In this document: piece by piece, positions 8,546 to 15,607 of the stretch | Numbering within the stretch: position 1 is the first letter of the stretch | Layout of the letters: every line of letters starts with the position of its first letter | Assembly (NCBI RefSeq): GCF_003525665.1 | Contig: NZ_DQDX01000084.1 | Location: 22,405 to 39,703 of the forward strand | Source of the DNA: Flavobacterium sp. | Lineage (GTDB): Bacteria; Bacteroidota; Bacteroidia; Flavobacteriales; Flavobacteriaceae | Length of the DNA: 17,299 nt | Direction of reading: 5' to 3' | The notes under the pieces: generated by a model | The model's database searches: none | Seen by the model: only the letters and a program-made list of their open reading frames with translations | What the model was told of the DNA's origin: nothing | Program-made: the position numbers and the translations under genes

Positions 8546-9895
8546 TTAAATACTAGTTTTAAGATTTTCTAATATCATGTTTTCTACTTCTTCACTGTTC
8601 CATTTTTCTTCAATATTTTGAATTTTTAGAACTTTTTCCATGATTGTATTTTGAAAATCTCCTATGGCTAATGCTTCTGAATATGGTTGCAAACTAAAAG
8701 TTACACGACTGTAAAGTGGCATCCATTTATCAGGATGTTTATCTGAAAACCATTTTTCGATTTTTTTCTGTAAAAGGAATTTTTCATCAGCCGTTTTCGA
8801 ACTCATTTCCATAAAATTTCGATACGAAAGTTCGGCAATGGCATCAGCATTTGGCTTTCTAGAATTCTCATAATCGTTTAGCAAATTCGCCCAATCATCG
8901 CCATATTGTTCAATCATCTGATTTAAAACGGTAATATCTTCAAATCCTGCATTCATTCCGTGACCATAAAATGGAACTATTGCGTGGCAAGCATCACCAA
9001 TAAGTGCTACTTTATTACTGTATGTCCATGGAAAACATTTCATTGTAACCAAATAACTCGTCGGATTTTTAAAGAAATCTTCCACAAGATTTGGAATTAC
9101 TTCTTTAGTGTCTGGAAAATGTTTTGCGAAAAAAGCAACCAGTTGTTCTGTTGTTTTTAACTCTTCAAAAGAATTTTCGCCATCATGTGGCATAAACAGG
9201 GTACAAGTAAAACTTCCATTTGGATTGGCTAATGCCATCAGCATGAAATTTCCTCGTGGCCAAATGTGTAAAGCGTTTTTGTTTAGTTTATGCGATCCAT
9301 CTGGATTGGCAGGAATATTTAATTCTTTGTAACCAATATTTAAAAACTCTTGCGAATAATTAAACATACTTTGACGTTGCATTCTGTGTCTAATTCTGGA
9401 GAAAGCACCATCAGCACCAAAGGTCAAGTCGTAGTCTTTTGTAGTCCACTCACCTCTTTCGGTTTCACCGATTGATATCGTTGCTGTTGTTAAATCGACA
9501 TCCCAAACTTTTTGTTCAAAGAAAAATTCAACACCAGCTTGTTCGGCTAAATCGACCATTTTTTTATTCAACAAACCTCTAGAAAGCGAGTAAATTACTT
9601 CGCCATCTTTGCCATAAAATTGCTCGTTAACCGTATCAGCACCTGTATGAATTGCTCTTTTTTCAACAGGAATACCAATTCCTAGAACTTCGTCTTCTAA
9701 TCCAACATCTTTCAGTGCTTTTATTCCTCTGTCAGACAATACAAGATTTATGGAACGACCTGAGAAATTAATTTTTCTAATATCAGGACTTCTATCGTAA
9801 ACGTGAACCGTGTGACCTAATTTCTTAAGATATATTGCCAATAAAGTTCCAACTAATCCAGAACCTACAACGGCTATTTTTTTGGGAGTTTGCAT
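8546..9895 (-). CDS. kmo: Kynurenine 3-monooxygenase
   Basis: This 449-residue FAD-dependent aromatic hydroxylase converts L-kynurenine to 3-hydroxykynurenine using NADPH and O2, a step towards quinolinate and NAD or in tryptophan breakdown. The dinucleotide-binding motif GSGLVG is at residues 11-16, ending in the acidic D34 of VYDRSPDIRK. SGRSINLVLSDRG follows, a signature region of this enzyme. The second FAD motif is at G300-D301-A302-C303-H304, followed by PFYGHGMNAGFED (308-320). The length fits bacterial KMO; the C-terminal membrane helix of the eukaryotic enzyme is not evident. The start MQTPKKIAVVG is supported by a promoter element about 24 bases upstream. No other kynurenine-pathway gene (kynU, haaO, kynA) lies in the window. 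The gene converges on the cupin gene across a heptamer array. Confidence 0.95.
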   Translation of the reverse strand: MQTPKKIAVVGSGLVGTLLAIYLKKLGHTVHVYDRSPDIRKINFSGRSINLVLSDRGIKALKDVGLEDEVLGIGIPVEKRAIHTGADTVNEQFYGKDGEVIYSLSRGLLNKKMVDLAEQAGVEFFFEQKVWDVDLTTATISIGETERGEWTTKDYDLTFGADGAFSRIRHRMQRQSMFNYSQEFLNIGYKELNIPANPDGSHKLNKNALHIWPRGNFMLMALANPNGSFTCTLFMPHDGENSFEELKTTEQLVAFFAKHFPDTKEVIPNLVEDFFKNPTSYLVTMKCFPWTYSNKVALIGDACHAIVPFYGHGMNAGFEDITVLNQMIEQYGDDWANLLNDYENSRKPNADAIAELSYRNFMEMSSKTADEKFLLQKKIEKWFSDKHPDKWMPLYSRVTFSLQPYSEALAIGDFQNTIMEKVLKIQNIEEKWNSEEVENMILENLKTSI

Positions 9896-9918
9896 TTAAA
9901 TAGTTTAAAGCGGTTGTG

Positions 9919-9926
9919 CAAATTTA
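9919..9926 (-). promoter_or_regulatory. Bacteroidetes -7 promoter element (TAAATTTG) of kmo
   Basis: Read on the minus strand, TAAATTTG matches TAnnTTTG exactly. It lies 23 bases before the kmo ATG, implying a leader of about 15-20 bases. No clear -33 TTTG is seen at the expected distance. It shows that kmo need not depend on read-through from the acylase gene upstream. Confidence 0.6.
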
Positions 9927-9970
9927 CTGATTTTTATCCATTTTAATTCATCTGATTAAGGAAGAATTAC

Positions 9971-12358
9971 TTATTTCTTCGGAACAAAAACTAACTTTGT
10001 TGATGTAGCTTCGATTTCCTTTTTGTTCATTTTCATTTTTCTGAATTTGCCTTGAGCGTACATCTCCGCTTGATCGTTGTAATGCTTACTCGATGGAACT
10101 CCAGATTGACCTGTTGGAAGAATACTCACACTATTTTCAACATCTGAAAAGTCAATAATTCTTCTAGTTGATGGACCAGCTTTTACTTCATAAATTGGAT
10201 TGTCAGAAAAAGTGAAAGCTAAATTATTAATAACTTCATTCGAACCTGCAATTTCCATTGGACCAACATTAAAATAACCACGCAAAGCAGCGACTTTTCC
10301 TAATGGATGTTGATGTTCTAAGGTATGAACTTTATTCCATGTCCAAGAATTAATGTCGTTTCCTTGTTGTTTTTCTAGCGATGCAATAGCTTCTTTAAAC
10401 GATTTATTTAAAATTTCTTTTCGAGTTTCTTTGCGGTTTTTGGTTTTATAATCATCCCACCAAACCGACGATTCATTGGCTATTTGTGGCTCAATTATTT
10501 GTTTTAAAATATGAGTTGAAAGTAATGCAGCAAAATCATCTTCGCCCAATTCATCTTGAAACGTATTCTTCAAATAGTGATAAATAAATTTGTTATAAAT
10601 AGTTGGAGCAATATCAGATTCATTATTAGAACCAGACCATTTTCCTAAAATTTCATAAGCTTTCTTCTCATTTGATGTTGCTTTATTCGAATCAATTTGA
10701 GGTAAAAAACTCTTCACAATAGTTGCAGAAGTAGACGATGTATTATCGACAATCATTTTTTGAACATCGGTTAAAGTCCAATTGTTTTTTGGAGCTAACA
10801 AACCGTCAATTCTTTTGGCTCTGTCTTTTGGCAAATAATATCCAGGATACAAATATCCGTCAATAGCTTCGGGTTGATTATTTGCAGAATACACGTAATT
10901 CCAAGTCGGATTTATTGCCGAAGGATTTTTAGAATACGGAAGAAATTCTTTTTTATCATCGATTCCGTTGGCGCCATTTAGAATAAAATTTGGATTGACG
11001 GATTTGTCTAATTTATACAATTTTCCAGACGTTATCCAAGCGACATTATCTTTAGCATCTCCATACATAACATTCAATCCTGGTGCGTGAATGAGTTCTA
11101 TTTTATTATAAAAATCAGTAACATCTTTGGCATGACAAAGCGAATAAACGGCATCGAGAATTTGGTTTTTCTCTTGTGTGTAAACCCACGACATGGCAAT
11201 TGGATTTTTGGTTTTTAAAGTCGTCAACAAATCATTCATAATTGGTCCGTGAATCGATTCTTTGATATTTAAAGTTACCGATGTACTGTCTTTTATTTTG
11301 ATGATTTTCTTTCGAATGTTGTAATTTTTAAAACCATCAATTGTCTTGTATTGGCTTTCATTATTTGGATTATTTTCTTCTTGAAACAAATCTAAATCGT
11401 CGTTTTCAAACATCGTTAATCCGTAGGCGTAGTCGCGGTTGTGACCTAAAAGCGGAAATGGTGTTCCGGCCAAATAGTAGCCATAAATTTCATAATCTGG
11501 TGTAACGATATGGGCTTCATACCAAGTGCAAGGTTGCGAGAAACCAATGTGTGGATCGTTGGCAAAAATTACTTTTCCGTTTTTGGTTTTTTGTGCGCCA
11601 ATTACCCAACTGTTACTTCCAATAAAAGGCGGAATTGGAGAATTGTCTAACAAACTTGCTACCGATTTGGAGATTTGAGCATAATCATTCGACTTGCCTT
11701 TGTAACTTTTTAATTGCGTTGTTCCCAAAGAACCATCAAGACCAAAATCTTTCAAATATTCTGCTCCAAATTTATCACGAATGTCGGTCATTAACGGATC
11801 GTTTTTTTGTGCCATTGCAAAACTGAATGACATGAATCCGAAGATATTGTAAACGTCTTTTAAGGTATATTTTTCTTTTTTAACGCCAACCAATTCAAAT
11901 TCCAAAGGTGTTTTTCCGTTTTCAATAAACTGATTTACACCATCGAGATAAGCAATTGCAAGTTTGTATGCTTCGGAATTTTTATCTAATTGCGCGATGG
12001 CTTTTTCAGAATTTTCATCGATTCCAACTCCTGCAAAAAAAACATCATTCGGCAACGCTTTCGAACCAAATAATTCTGATAATCTTCCTGGAGCAATTCT
12101 GCGCATAAGTTCCATTTGCCACAATCGGTCTTGCGCGTGAACGTAACCTAAAACCGTCATGGCATCTTTTTGAGAATCGGCGTAAATGTGCGGAACGCCA
12201 AAATCATCAAAATAAACTGTGGTATTTTTACTTATATTTTGCAAAGCCACTTCACCGTCATAAACTGGTTTCTTATACTTTGTATATCCAAAAACTGAAA
12301 TTGCAAGAAGAGTAAGTAGTGATAAAAGAAGTAGTGAAATTTTTTTTAATCGTTTCAT
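9971..12358 (-). CDS. Penicillin acylase family (S45) N-terminal-nucleophile hydrolase, membrane-anchored
   Basis: This 795-residue protein (counted from the start used here) belongs to the penicillin amidase family, which cleaves amide bonds of acylated substrates after cutting itself into two chains. The likely nucleophile is S248 in GSNSWVIG, with cleavage expected between G247 and S248. ANDPHIGFSQP and AGTPFPLLGHNRDYAYGLT follow, as is usual in the family. N707 in EIAGSNEVINN is a candidate for the oxyanion-hole Asn. Residues about 6-24 form a hydrophobic N-terminal segment, so the enzyme probably faces the periplasm. An in-frame ATG 24 bases further upstream (12382) overlaps the promoter element and would precede the likely transcription start, so MKRLKKIS is chosen. 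The natural substrate cannot be told from sequence; relatives include beta-lactam and acyl-homoserine-lactone acylases. Confidence 0.9.
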   Translation of the reverse strand: MKRLKKISLLLLSLLTLLAISVFGYTKYKKPVYDGEVALQNISKNTTVYFDDFGVPHIYADSQKDAMTVLGYVHAQDRLWQMELMRRIAPGRLSELFGSKALPNDVFFAGVGIDENSEKAIAQLDKNSEAYKLAIAYLDGVNQFIENGKTPLEFELVGVKKEKYTLKDVYNIFGFMSFSFAMAQKNDPLMTDIRDKFGAEYLKDFGLDGSLGTTQLKSYKGKSNDYAQISKSVASLLDNSPIPPFIGSNSWVIGAQKTKNGKVIFANDPHIGFSQPCTWYEAHIVTPDYEIYGYYLAGTPFPLLGHNRDYAYGLTMFENDDLDLFQEENNPNNESQYKTIDGFKNYNIRKKIIKIKDSTSVTLNIKESIHGPIMNDLLTTLKTKNPIAMSWVYTQEKNQILDAVYSLCHAKDVTDFYNKIELIHAPGLNVMYGDAKDNVAWITSGKLYKLDKSVNPNFILNGANGIDDKKEFLPYSKNPSAINPTWNYVYSANNQPEAIDGYLYPGYYLPKDRAKRIDGLLAPKNNWTLTDVQKMIVDNTSSTSATIVKSFLPQIDSNKATSNEKKAYEILGKWSGSNNESDIAPTIYNKFIYHYLKNTFQDELGEDDFAALLSTHILKQIIEPQIANESSVWWDDYKTKNRKETRKEILNKSFKEAIASLEKQQGNDINSWTWNKVHTLEHQHPLGKVAALRGYFNVGPMEIAGSNEVINNLAFTFSDNPIYEVKAGPSTRRIIDFSDVENSVSILPTGQSGVPSSKHYNDQAEMYAQGKFRKMKMNKKEIEATSTKLVFVPKK

Positions 12359-12379
12359 TTGGAATTTAAATTGGTACTT

Positions 12380-12387
12380 CAAATCTA
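12380..12387 (-). promoter_or_regulatory. -7 promoter element (TAGATTTG) of the acylase gene
   Basis: On the minus strand TAGATTTG matches TAnnTTTG exactly, 21 bases before the ATG at 12358. It decides the start of the acylase gene, because the longer reading frame would begin inside this element. It lies just downstream of the terminator of the preceding lipoprotein gene. Confidence 0.6.
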
Positions 12388-12404
12388 CTTATTATTTATG
12401 AAAT

Positions 12405-12444
12405 AAAAAAAATGCGTTTAAATTGCTGCTACAATTTAAACGCA
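12405..12444 (-). terminator. Rho-independent terminator of the glycine-zipper lipoprotein gene
   Basis: A perfect 13-bp inverted repeat (12413-12425 and 12432-12444, TGCGTTTAAATTG paired with its complement) encloses a 6-base loop. On the minus strand it is followed by eight T residues (12412-12405). It begins 28 bases past the lipoprotein stop and separates that unit from the acylase promoter. Confidence 0.85.
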
Positions 12445-12472
12445 CACTAATAACTAACTTAACTTTTATTTT

Positions 12473-12877
12473 TTATTTTTTACTACTGTCAATTATTGCT
12501 CCAGTTCCAGCACCAACACCAGCTCCAGCTAAACCACCAATAATGGCACCTTCACCTTTTTTCTTACTAACAATTGCTCCAGTTACAGCACCAACTCCGG
12601 CGCCAATAACGGCTCCTTTTGCGGCACCACTCCAACCTTTTTTCTTGGCTACAGTTGTAGTTGTTGTTCCAGCAGCAGTTTGATTAACCACTACCACTTC
12701 TTTTTGTTGTTCGATTTTGGATGCTTCTACTTTCATTGAGTCGATGATTCTTTGCTTTTCGGCAACTACTTTCATTGAATCTATGCTTGATTGTTTTGCT
12801 TCTACAACGGCGTCACTATTTGTATTTTTACAAGAAAAAATAACTAATGACAATACTAATACATATAACGTTTTCAT
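12473..12877 (-). CDS. Small glycine-zipper lipoprotein
   Basis: This is a 134-residue predicted lipoprotein. The signal peptide MKTLYVLVLSLVIFSC ends in a lipobox with C16 as lipid acceptor. A longer frame reaching 12931 would put 18 polar and mixed residues before this signal, so the start at 12877 is preferred. After the cysteine come two copies of an IDSMKV-containing segment (32-37 and 45-50) in a charged stretch likely to be helical. A Thr-rich linker (70-76) follows, then two glycine zippers (about 88-103 and 110-128, pattern G-x3-G with small residues). Such zippers pack in membranes and occur in envelope proteins; no specific function is known here. The gene stands alone, with a terminator downstream. 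A weak promoter-like TTACTTTG lies 32 bases upstream. Confidence 0.85.
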   Translation of the reverse strand: MKTLYVLVLSLVIFSCKNTNSDAVVEAKQSSIDSMKVVAEKQRIIDSMKVEASKIEQQKEVVVVNQTAAGTTTTTVAKKKGWSGAAKGAVIGAGVGAVTGAIVSKKKGEGAIIGGLAGAGVGAGTGAIIDSSKK

Positions 12878-12908
12878 ATCAAATTGTTTTTTGGGATTAT
12901 TGATAGGA

Positions 12909-12916
12909 CAAAGTAA
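12909..12916 (-). promoter_or_regulatory. Possible -7 element (TTACTTTG) of the lipoprotein gene
   Basis: It differs from TAnnTTTG at one fixed base, on the minus strand. The position, 31 bases before the preferred ATG, is sensible. A directly repeated ACATGCT lies just upstream (minus strand, within 12917-12936). The call rests on position and partial match only. Confidence 0.35.
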
Positions 12917-13068
12917 CAGCATGTAAAGCATGTAGTAGTTACACGATTTTTAGTAATTGTTATAGAATATTAAGATTTAGAGGTAATTGAGTTTTTAGTG
13001 GAAAGTATTTTCAAATGCTTTTAGGTAAATAAATTGCGCAAAGTCAGGAGACTTCTCGTGGCTGGCTA

Positions 13069-13506
13069 TTATATTTTTAGGAGTAAATATTTTTCTTTTA
13101 AATCTGTTACTTTTTTAATGTCACAACGATAGACATAAACTCTAAAGAGAGACTTTCCTATTCCTTGAGAAATTTCTTGATTCCAATAATCAATATCTCT
13201 TCTTTTGAGTTCAGTTATTAGTTGTTTATGCAATAGTTCATCATTCAACGATCCTACTAAATGACTATTTAGATATTTATCATTTTTGATGATTTCAAAT
13301 GCATAGTCAACAATTTCTTTCTCTGTTCTGGAATATTTTATATTTTCCTTTTGTCCACGTTCCGTATGATACCAAATGAACATTCCGTAATAATTTTCAA
13401 TTCCAAACCCTTCATCAGTTTCATATCTGTTGCCAGGAGTAAAAGTATTTTTGATACAATTTTCGGCTAACCATTTTTCAAGGTCTTTAATTGTGGACAT
13501 ATTCAT
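13069..13506 (-). CDS. Hypothetical soluble protein, faintly immunity-protein-like
   Basis: This 145-residue protein has no signal peptide or membrane segment and is probably cytoplasmic. I cannot assign a family with confidence. The middle (GMFIWYHTERGQKENIKYSR, then TEKEIVDYAFEIIKND, residues about 41-76) has the aromatic strand, ERG turn and acidic helix pattern seen in several small immunity proteins of polymorphic toxins. The C-terminal half (RVYVYRCDIKKVTDLKEKYL) looks like another strand plus helix. ATG codons at 13506 and 13500 are both possible starts; the outer one is used. It is a stand-alone gene about 5 kb from the RHS gene and on the opposite strand, so a link to that toxin is unproven. 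A degenerate TGTGTTTG at 13562-13569 could be its promoter. Confidence 0.6.
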   Translation of the reverse strand: MNMSTIKDLEKWLAENCIKNTFTPGNRYETDEGFGIENYYGMFIWYHTERGQKENIKYSRTEKEIVDYAFEIIKNDKYLNSHLVGSLNDELLHKQLITELKRRDIDYWNQEISQGIGKSLFRVYVYRCDIKKVTDLKEKYLLLKI

Positions 13507-13593
13507 TATTGAAGAGATTTTTTATGGCTTTACTAGTGAAGTTTGATTGTCGAGCTTACAGCAAACACAACTCCAAATCATCAAGATAATTGA

Positions 13594-13845
13594 CTATTTC
13601 AAATTTCGTTCTTTTAAAATAGCTTCTAATTCTTTGGTGTCGGTTTTCGAATTATTTATCAGTTTGTAAGCTAGATACAATGGAATTAAAGTGAGAAAAC
13701 CATAAGTATTTTTTACAACACTATAAAATATAACTCCAAACAAAAAACCAATTAATACCGCATTAGTGATTTTAGTAGATTTCATCTTATTAGCTTCTTG
13801 CAACAATTCTTGGTCTGTTAATTCTGATAGGTTTTTTTCTTTCAT
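13594..13845 (-). CDS. Small two-helix membrane protein
   Basis: This 83-residue hypothetical protein begins with a charged region (SELTDQELLQEANKMKSTK). Hydrophobic segments follow at about 27-44 (NAVLIGFLFGVIFYSVV) and 49-63 (GFLTLIPLYLAYKLI), and a charged tail ends in LEAILKERNLK. This suggests a hairpin in the inner membrane with both ends in the cytoplasm. Small proteins of this layout, opening with LSEL-[ST]-D-x-EL, are common in Flavobacteria and have no known function as far as I recall. It is 87 bp upstream of the next minus-strand gene and could be transcribed with it. A TATATTTG element lies about 110 bases upstream. Confidence 0.65.
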   Translation of the reverse strand: MKEKNLSELTDQELLQEANKMKSTKITNAVLIGFLFGVIFYSVVKNTYGFLTLIPLYLAYKLINNSKTDTKELEAILKERNLK

Positions 13846-13953
13846 TTTCGTTGATTTTGATTGGTGTTATAGAGTTTAGAAATATTCCGTGCTATCGATA
13901 TTAAAATATAGTTGTGCAATCTGGCGAAGTAACTCAAATAATTAGTTTCATTT

Positions 13954-13961
13954 CAAATATA
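13954..13961 (-). promoter_or_regulatory. Possible -7 element (TATATTTG) upstream of the small membrane protein
   Basis: It is an exact TAnnTTTG match on the minus strand. A T-rich tract stands 19 bases further upstream, where TTTG would be expected. It would give a leader of about 100 bases. Such a match can occur by chance in AT-rich DNA. Confidence 0.4.
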
Positions 13962-14058
13962 TTAAAAAACTACCAACTTAAAAAAGTTAATTTCTTTTGT
14001 ATTCTAAACTTGATAGTTGCACCAACCAAGTATTCATTACATTAACAAGCTAGCCCTG

Positions 14059-14118
14059 ATTGCAGTGGAAATAAAAAATGCCTTGATTGTTTCAAGGCAT
14101 TTTTTATTGCAGCGGAAA
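14059..14118. repeat. 13-bp direct repeats flanking a terminator hairpin
   Basis: ATTGCAGTGGAAA (14059-14071) and ATTGCAGCGGAAA (14106-14118) are the same in 12 of 13 bases and directly abut the two ends of the hairpin at 14073-14105. The left copy is preceded by TAGCCCTG and the right one followed by GCAGC. I recall similar AGCCCTGAT and GCGGAAAGCAGG boxes around variable hairpins in other Flavobacterium genomes, but could not check this. Confidence 0.6.
14073..14105. terminator. Strong bidirectional terminator hairpin
   Basis: AAAAAATGCCTTG and CAAGGCATTTTTT form a perfect 13-bp stem with a 7-base loop, giving a T6 tract on either strand. It lies 110 bases past the stop of the minus-strand agmatinase-family gene, so it most likely ends that transcript. 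It also shields the small membrane-protein gene downstream. Confidence 0.85.
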
Positions 14119-14122
14119 GCAG

Positions 14123-14185
14123 CCCTTCGACTGCGCTCAGGATGACGATGAATCACTGATAAATCCCGATCCCGAAGCTTTGGGA
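14123..14185. repeat. REP-like intergenic repeat sequence
   Basis: Bases 14123-14146 (CCCTTCGACTGCGCTCAGG and a following ATGAC) are markedly GC-rich for this genome and match a repeat I recall from many bacterial intergenic regions. A near-palindrome, TCCCGAAGCTTTGGGA, follows at 14170-14185 with a single mismatched pair around AAGCTT. Both lie between the agmatinase-family stop and its terminator. The rest of the 13846-14214 gap holds the terminator, its flanking repeats and one promoter-like element; I see no further gene in it. Confidence 0.5.
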
Positions 14186-14214
14186 ATTCGCTTCTAAACT
14201 ATAAAATTGAACTA

Positions 14215-15300
14215 TTATCTTGGAAAATTGATTTTTGTTCCTGTATGTAAACCATTATTTTTAGCTAAAACACCACACATGTGAAACAACATTCTTGCAC
14301 CTACGTTTCCATCCCAATCGTCGTTTTCGCCTGGAGCAACTTCTACTAAATCGAAACCGATGATTTCTTTACCACTTTCGGCTAATTTATTGAACAAATA
14401 CGTGGCTTGCTCAAATGAAAATCCGCCTGGAACTGGTGTTCCTGTATTTGGGCAATACCATGGATACATTCCGTCAATATCAAATGAAATGCATACTTTT
14501 TGTGGTAACGAAGCGATAATGGCGTCGCATTGCTCTGCCCATGTTTTGCCTTCGAAAGTTTCTTTTTTCAAATCGGAATCAGTGTGCACTAGAACTCTTC
14601 CTTTTTCTGAATGTACAACATCAACTTCTTGCTCGCAGAAGTCACGAATTCCAACTTGAACGATTTTGGAAATCTGAGGAATTTGCAAAGCATTGTACAT
14701 AATTGACGCGTGCGAATAGGTAAAACCTTCGTAGGCAATACGCAAATCCATGTGAGCATCAAGGTGTAGAATTCCGAAATTGTCATGTTTTGTTACTAAA
14801 GCTTCGTAGTAACCAAGCGGTGTTGAATGATCGCCACCAACAAGAACAACTTTTTTACCTTGGTTCATCCAATGCAAAACGGTCTCTTTTACTTGTGTGT
14901 GCAAGTCGCGACAAACGGTATTTATTGTATCTAAATCGGCTTTCAAGGCTGGAATTTGATTTACATCTTGCCCATCTTCTAAAGCTTCGATAATAGGTTG
15001 CGCTAAGGCTTTGTATTTATCTGAATTGTTTTTCCATGTTTCTGGAATTTCTGCGTAGTACATTCCGAGTTTCCATAATTCTGGAAAATCTTGGTGGTTT
15101 AAATCTACTTGAAATGAGGCGTCAAGAATGGCTTCTGGACCTTCTGACGCACCAGCACCATAACTCACGGTAACTTCCCATGGAACCGGAATTATAATTA
15201 TTTCTGATTGTTCTGATGAAAATGGTAATCCGAAAATAGTTGCATCGGCTAATCCTGGTTGTGAAGGATCGAAAGTGTTTATGATTTCTTGTTTTGTCAT
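14215..15300 (-). CDS. Agmatinase/arginase family ureohydrolase
   Basis: This 361-residue manganese hydrolase belongs to the arginase-agmatinase-formimidoylglutamase superfamily, which splits guanidino or related groups. All six expected metal ligands are present: H158 in GGDHS (155-159), D181, H183 and D185 in DAHMD, and D274 and D276 in SFDIDG. H197 in YSHAS and the TGTPVPGG stretch after the last motif are also typical. It has a longer N-terminal region (about 110 residues before the catalytic core motifs) than short bacterial agmatinases, as in Bacteroidetes members. The substrate is probably agmatine, giving putrescine and urea, but arginine or formimidoylglutamate cannot be excluded, and no arginine decarboxylase or histidine-degradation gene is in view. 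A good promoter lies just upstream. It is divergent from the gene at 15608. Confidence 0.88.
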   Translation of the reverse strand: MTKQEIINTFDPSQPGLADATIFGLPFSSEQSEIIIIPVPWEVTVSYGAGASEGPEAILDASFQVDLNHQDFPELWKLGMYYAEIPETWKNNSDKYKALAQPIIEALEDGQDVNQIPALKADLDTINTVCRDLHTQVKETVLHWMNQGKKVVLVGGDHSTPLGYYEALVTKHDNFGILHLDAHMDLRIAYEGFTYSHASIMYNALQIPQISKIVQVGIRDFCEQEVDVVHSEKGRVLVHTDSDLKKETFEGKTWAEQCDAIIASLPQKVCISFDIDGMYPWYCPNTGTPVPGGFSFEQATYLFNKLAESGKEIIGFDLVEVAPGENDDWDGNVGARMLFHMCGVLAKNNGLHTGTKINFPR

Positions 15301-15325
15301 GGTTGTAGATTCAAATTTGAAAGTA

Positions 15326-15357
15326 CAAAGTTAGTGTTTAATGTAAATTTCTTCAAA
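15326..15357 (-). promoter_or_regulatory. Complete -33/-7 promoter of the agmatinase-family gene
   Basis: On the minus strand TTTG (15357-15354) is followed after 20 bases by TAACTTTG (15333-15326), matching the Bacteroidetes TTTG/TAnnTTTG pattern. The -7 element ends 25 bases before the ATG. This is the best promoter in the window. Confidence 0.7.
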
Positions 15358-15376
15358 TGAATTGATAAATAAAAAG

Positions 15377-15505
15377 TTTACACGAATTGCACGAATTTTC
15401 ACGAATTTATTATTTGGAATTTTATTTCACGAACTTGTGATGACTTTCTAAATTAGTGAAATTCACCGCAAGCTGATTCGTGCTAATTTGTGAAATTCGT
15501 GTAAA
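15377..15505. repeat. 129-bp inverted-repeat element with triple CACGAATT units in each arm
   Basis: The left arm (15377-15407) and right arm (15475-15505) are 31 bases each and match as reverse complements at 26 of 31 positions, with the outer 12 bases (TTTACACGAATT) perfect. The left arm has CACGAATT at 15381, 15390 and 15400. The right arm has the reverse form at 15494, 15485 and 15475, giving identical 9- and 10-base spacing from the outside. The 67-bp centre contains more CACGAA and GTGAAATTCAC fragments. A 10-base direct repeat, AAAAAGTTTA, overlaps both ends (15371-15380 and 15504-15513). It fills most of the 307-bp divergent gap; only promoter sequences remain outside it. It could be a mobile miniature element or a REP-type repeat. 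Confidence 0.8.
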
Positions 15506-15607
15506 AAAGTTTAATGCTTTTCAAATTATTTATATGATAATTGTCATTTTTTAAGCGACTCAAAACCAACATCTTTGACGATTACAATTATTAATAAATA
15601 TTTAGGT

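Noticed and set aside
12423..12683. Plus-strand frame rich in alanine and proline (APVPAPTPAPA)
   Set aside because: It is the complement of the glycine-zipper repeats of the minus-strand lipoprotein gene. The reverse strand has a lipobox signal peptide, a terminator and a recognisable domain; this frame has none.
12878..12931. Longer N-terminus for the glycine-zipper lipoprotein
   Set aside because: It would bury the lipoprotein signal peptide 18 residues inside and overlap the likely promoter at 12909-12916.
13041..13054. Short inverted repeat AAGTC-AGGA-GACTT between the lipoprotein gene and the gene ending at 13069, considered as a terminator
   Set aside because: The stem is only 5 bp and has no T tract on either side. 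It may be a fragment of a repeat, but cannot be supported.
15377..15505. Complete insertion sequence
   Set aside because: There is no transposase coding capacity in 129 bp; only a non-autonomous element or repeat is possible.
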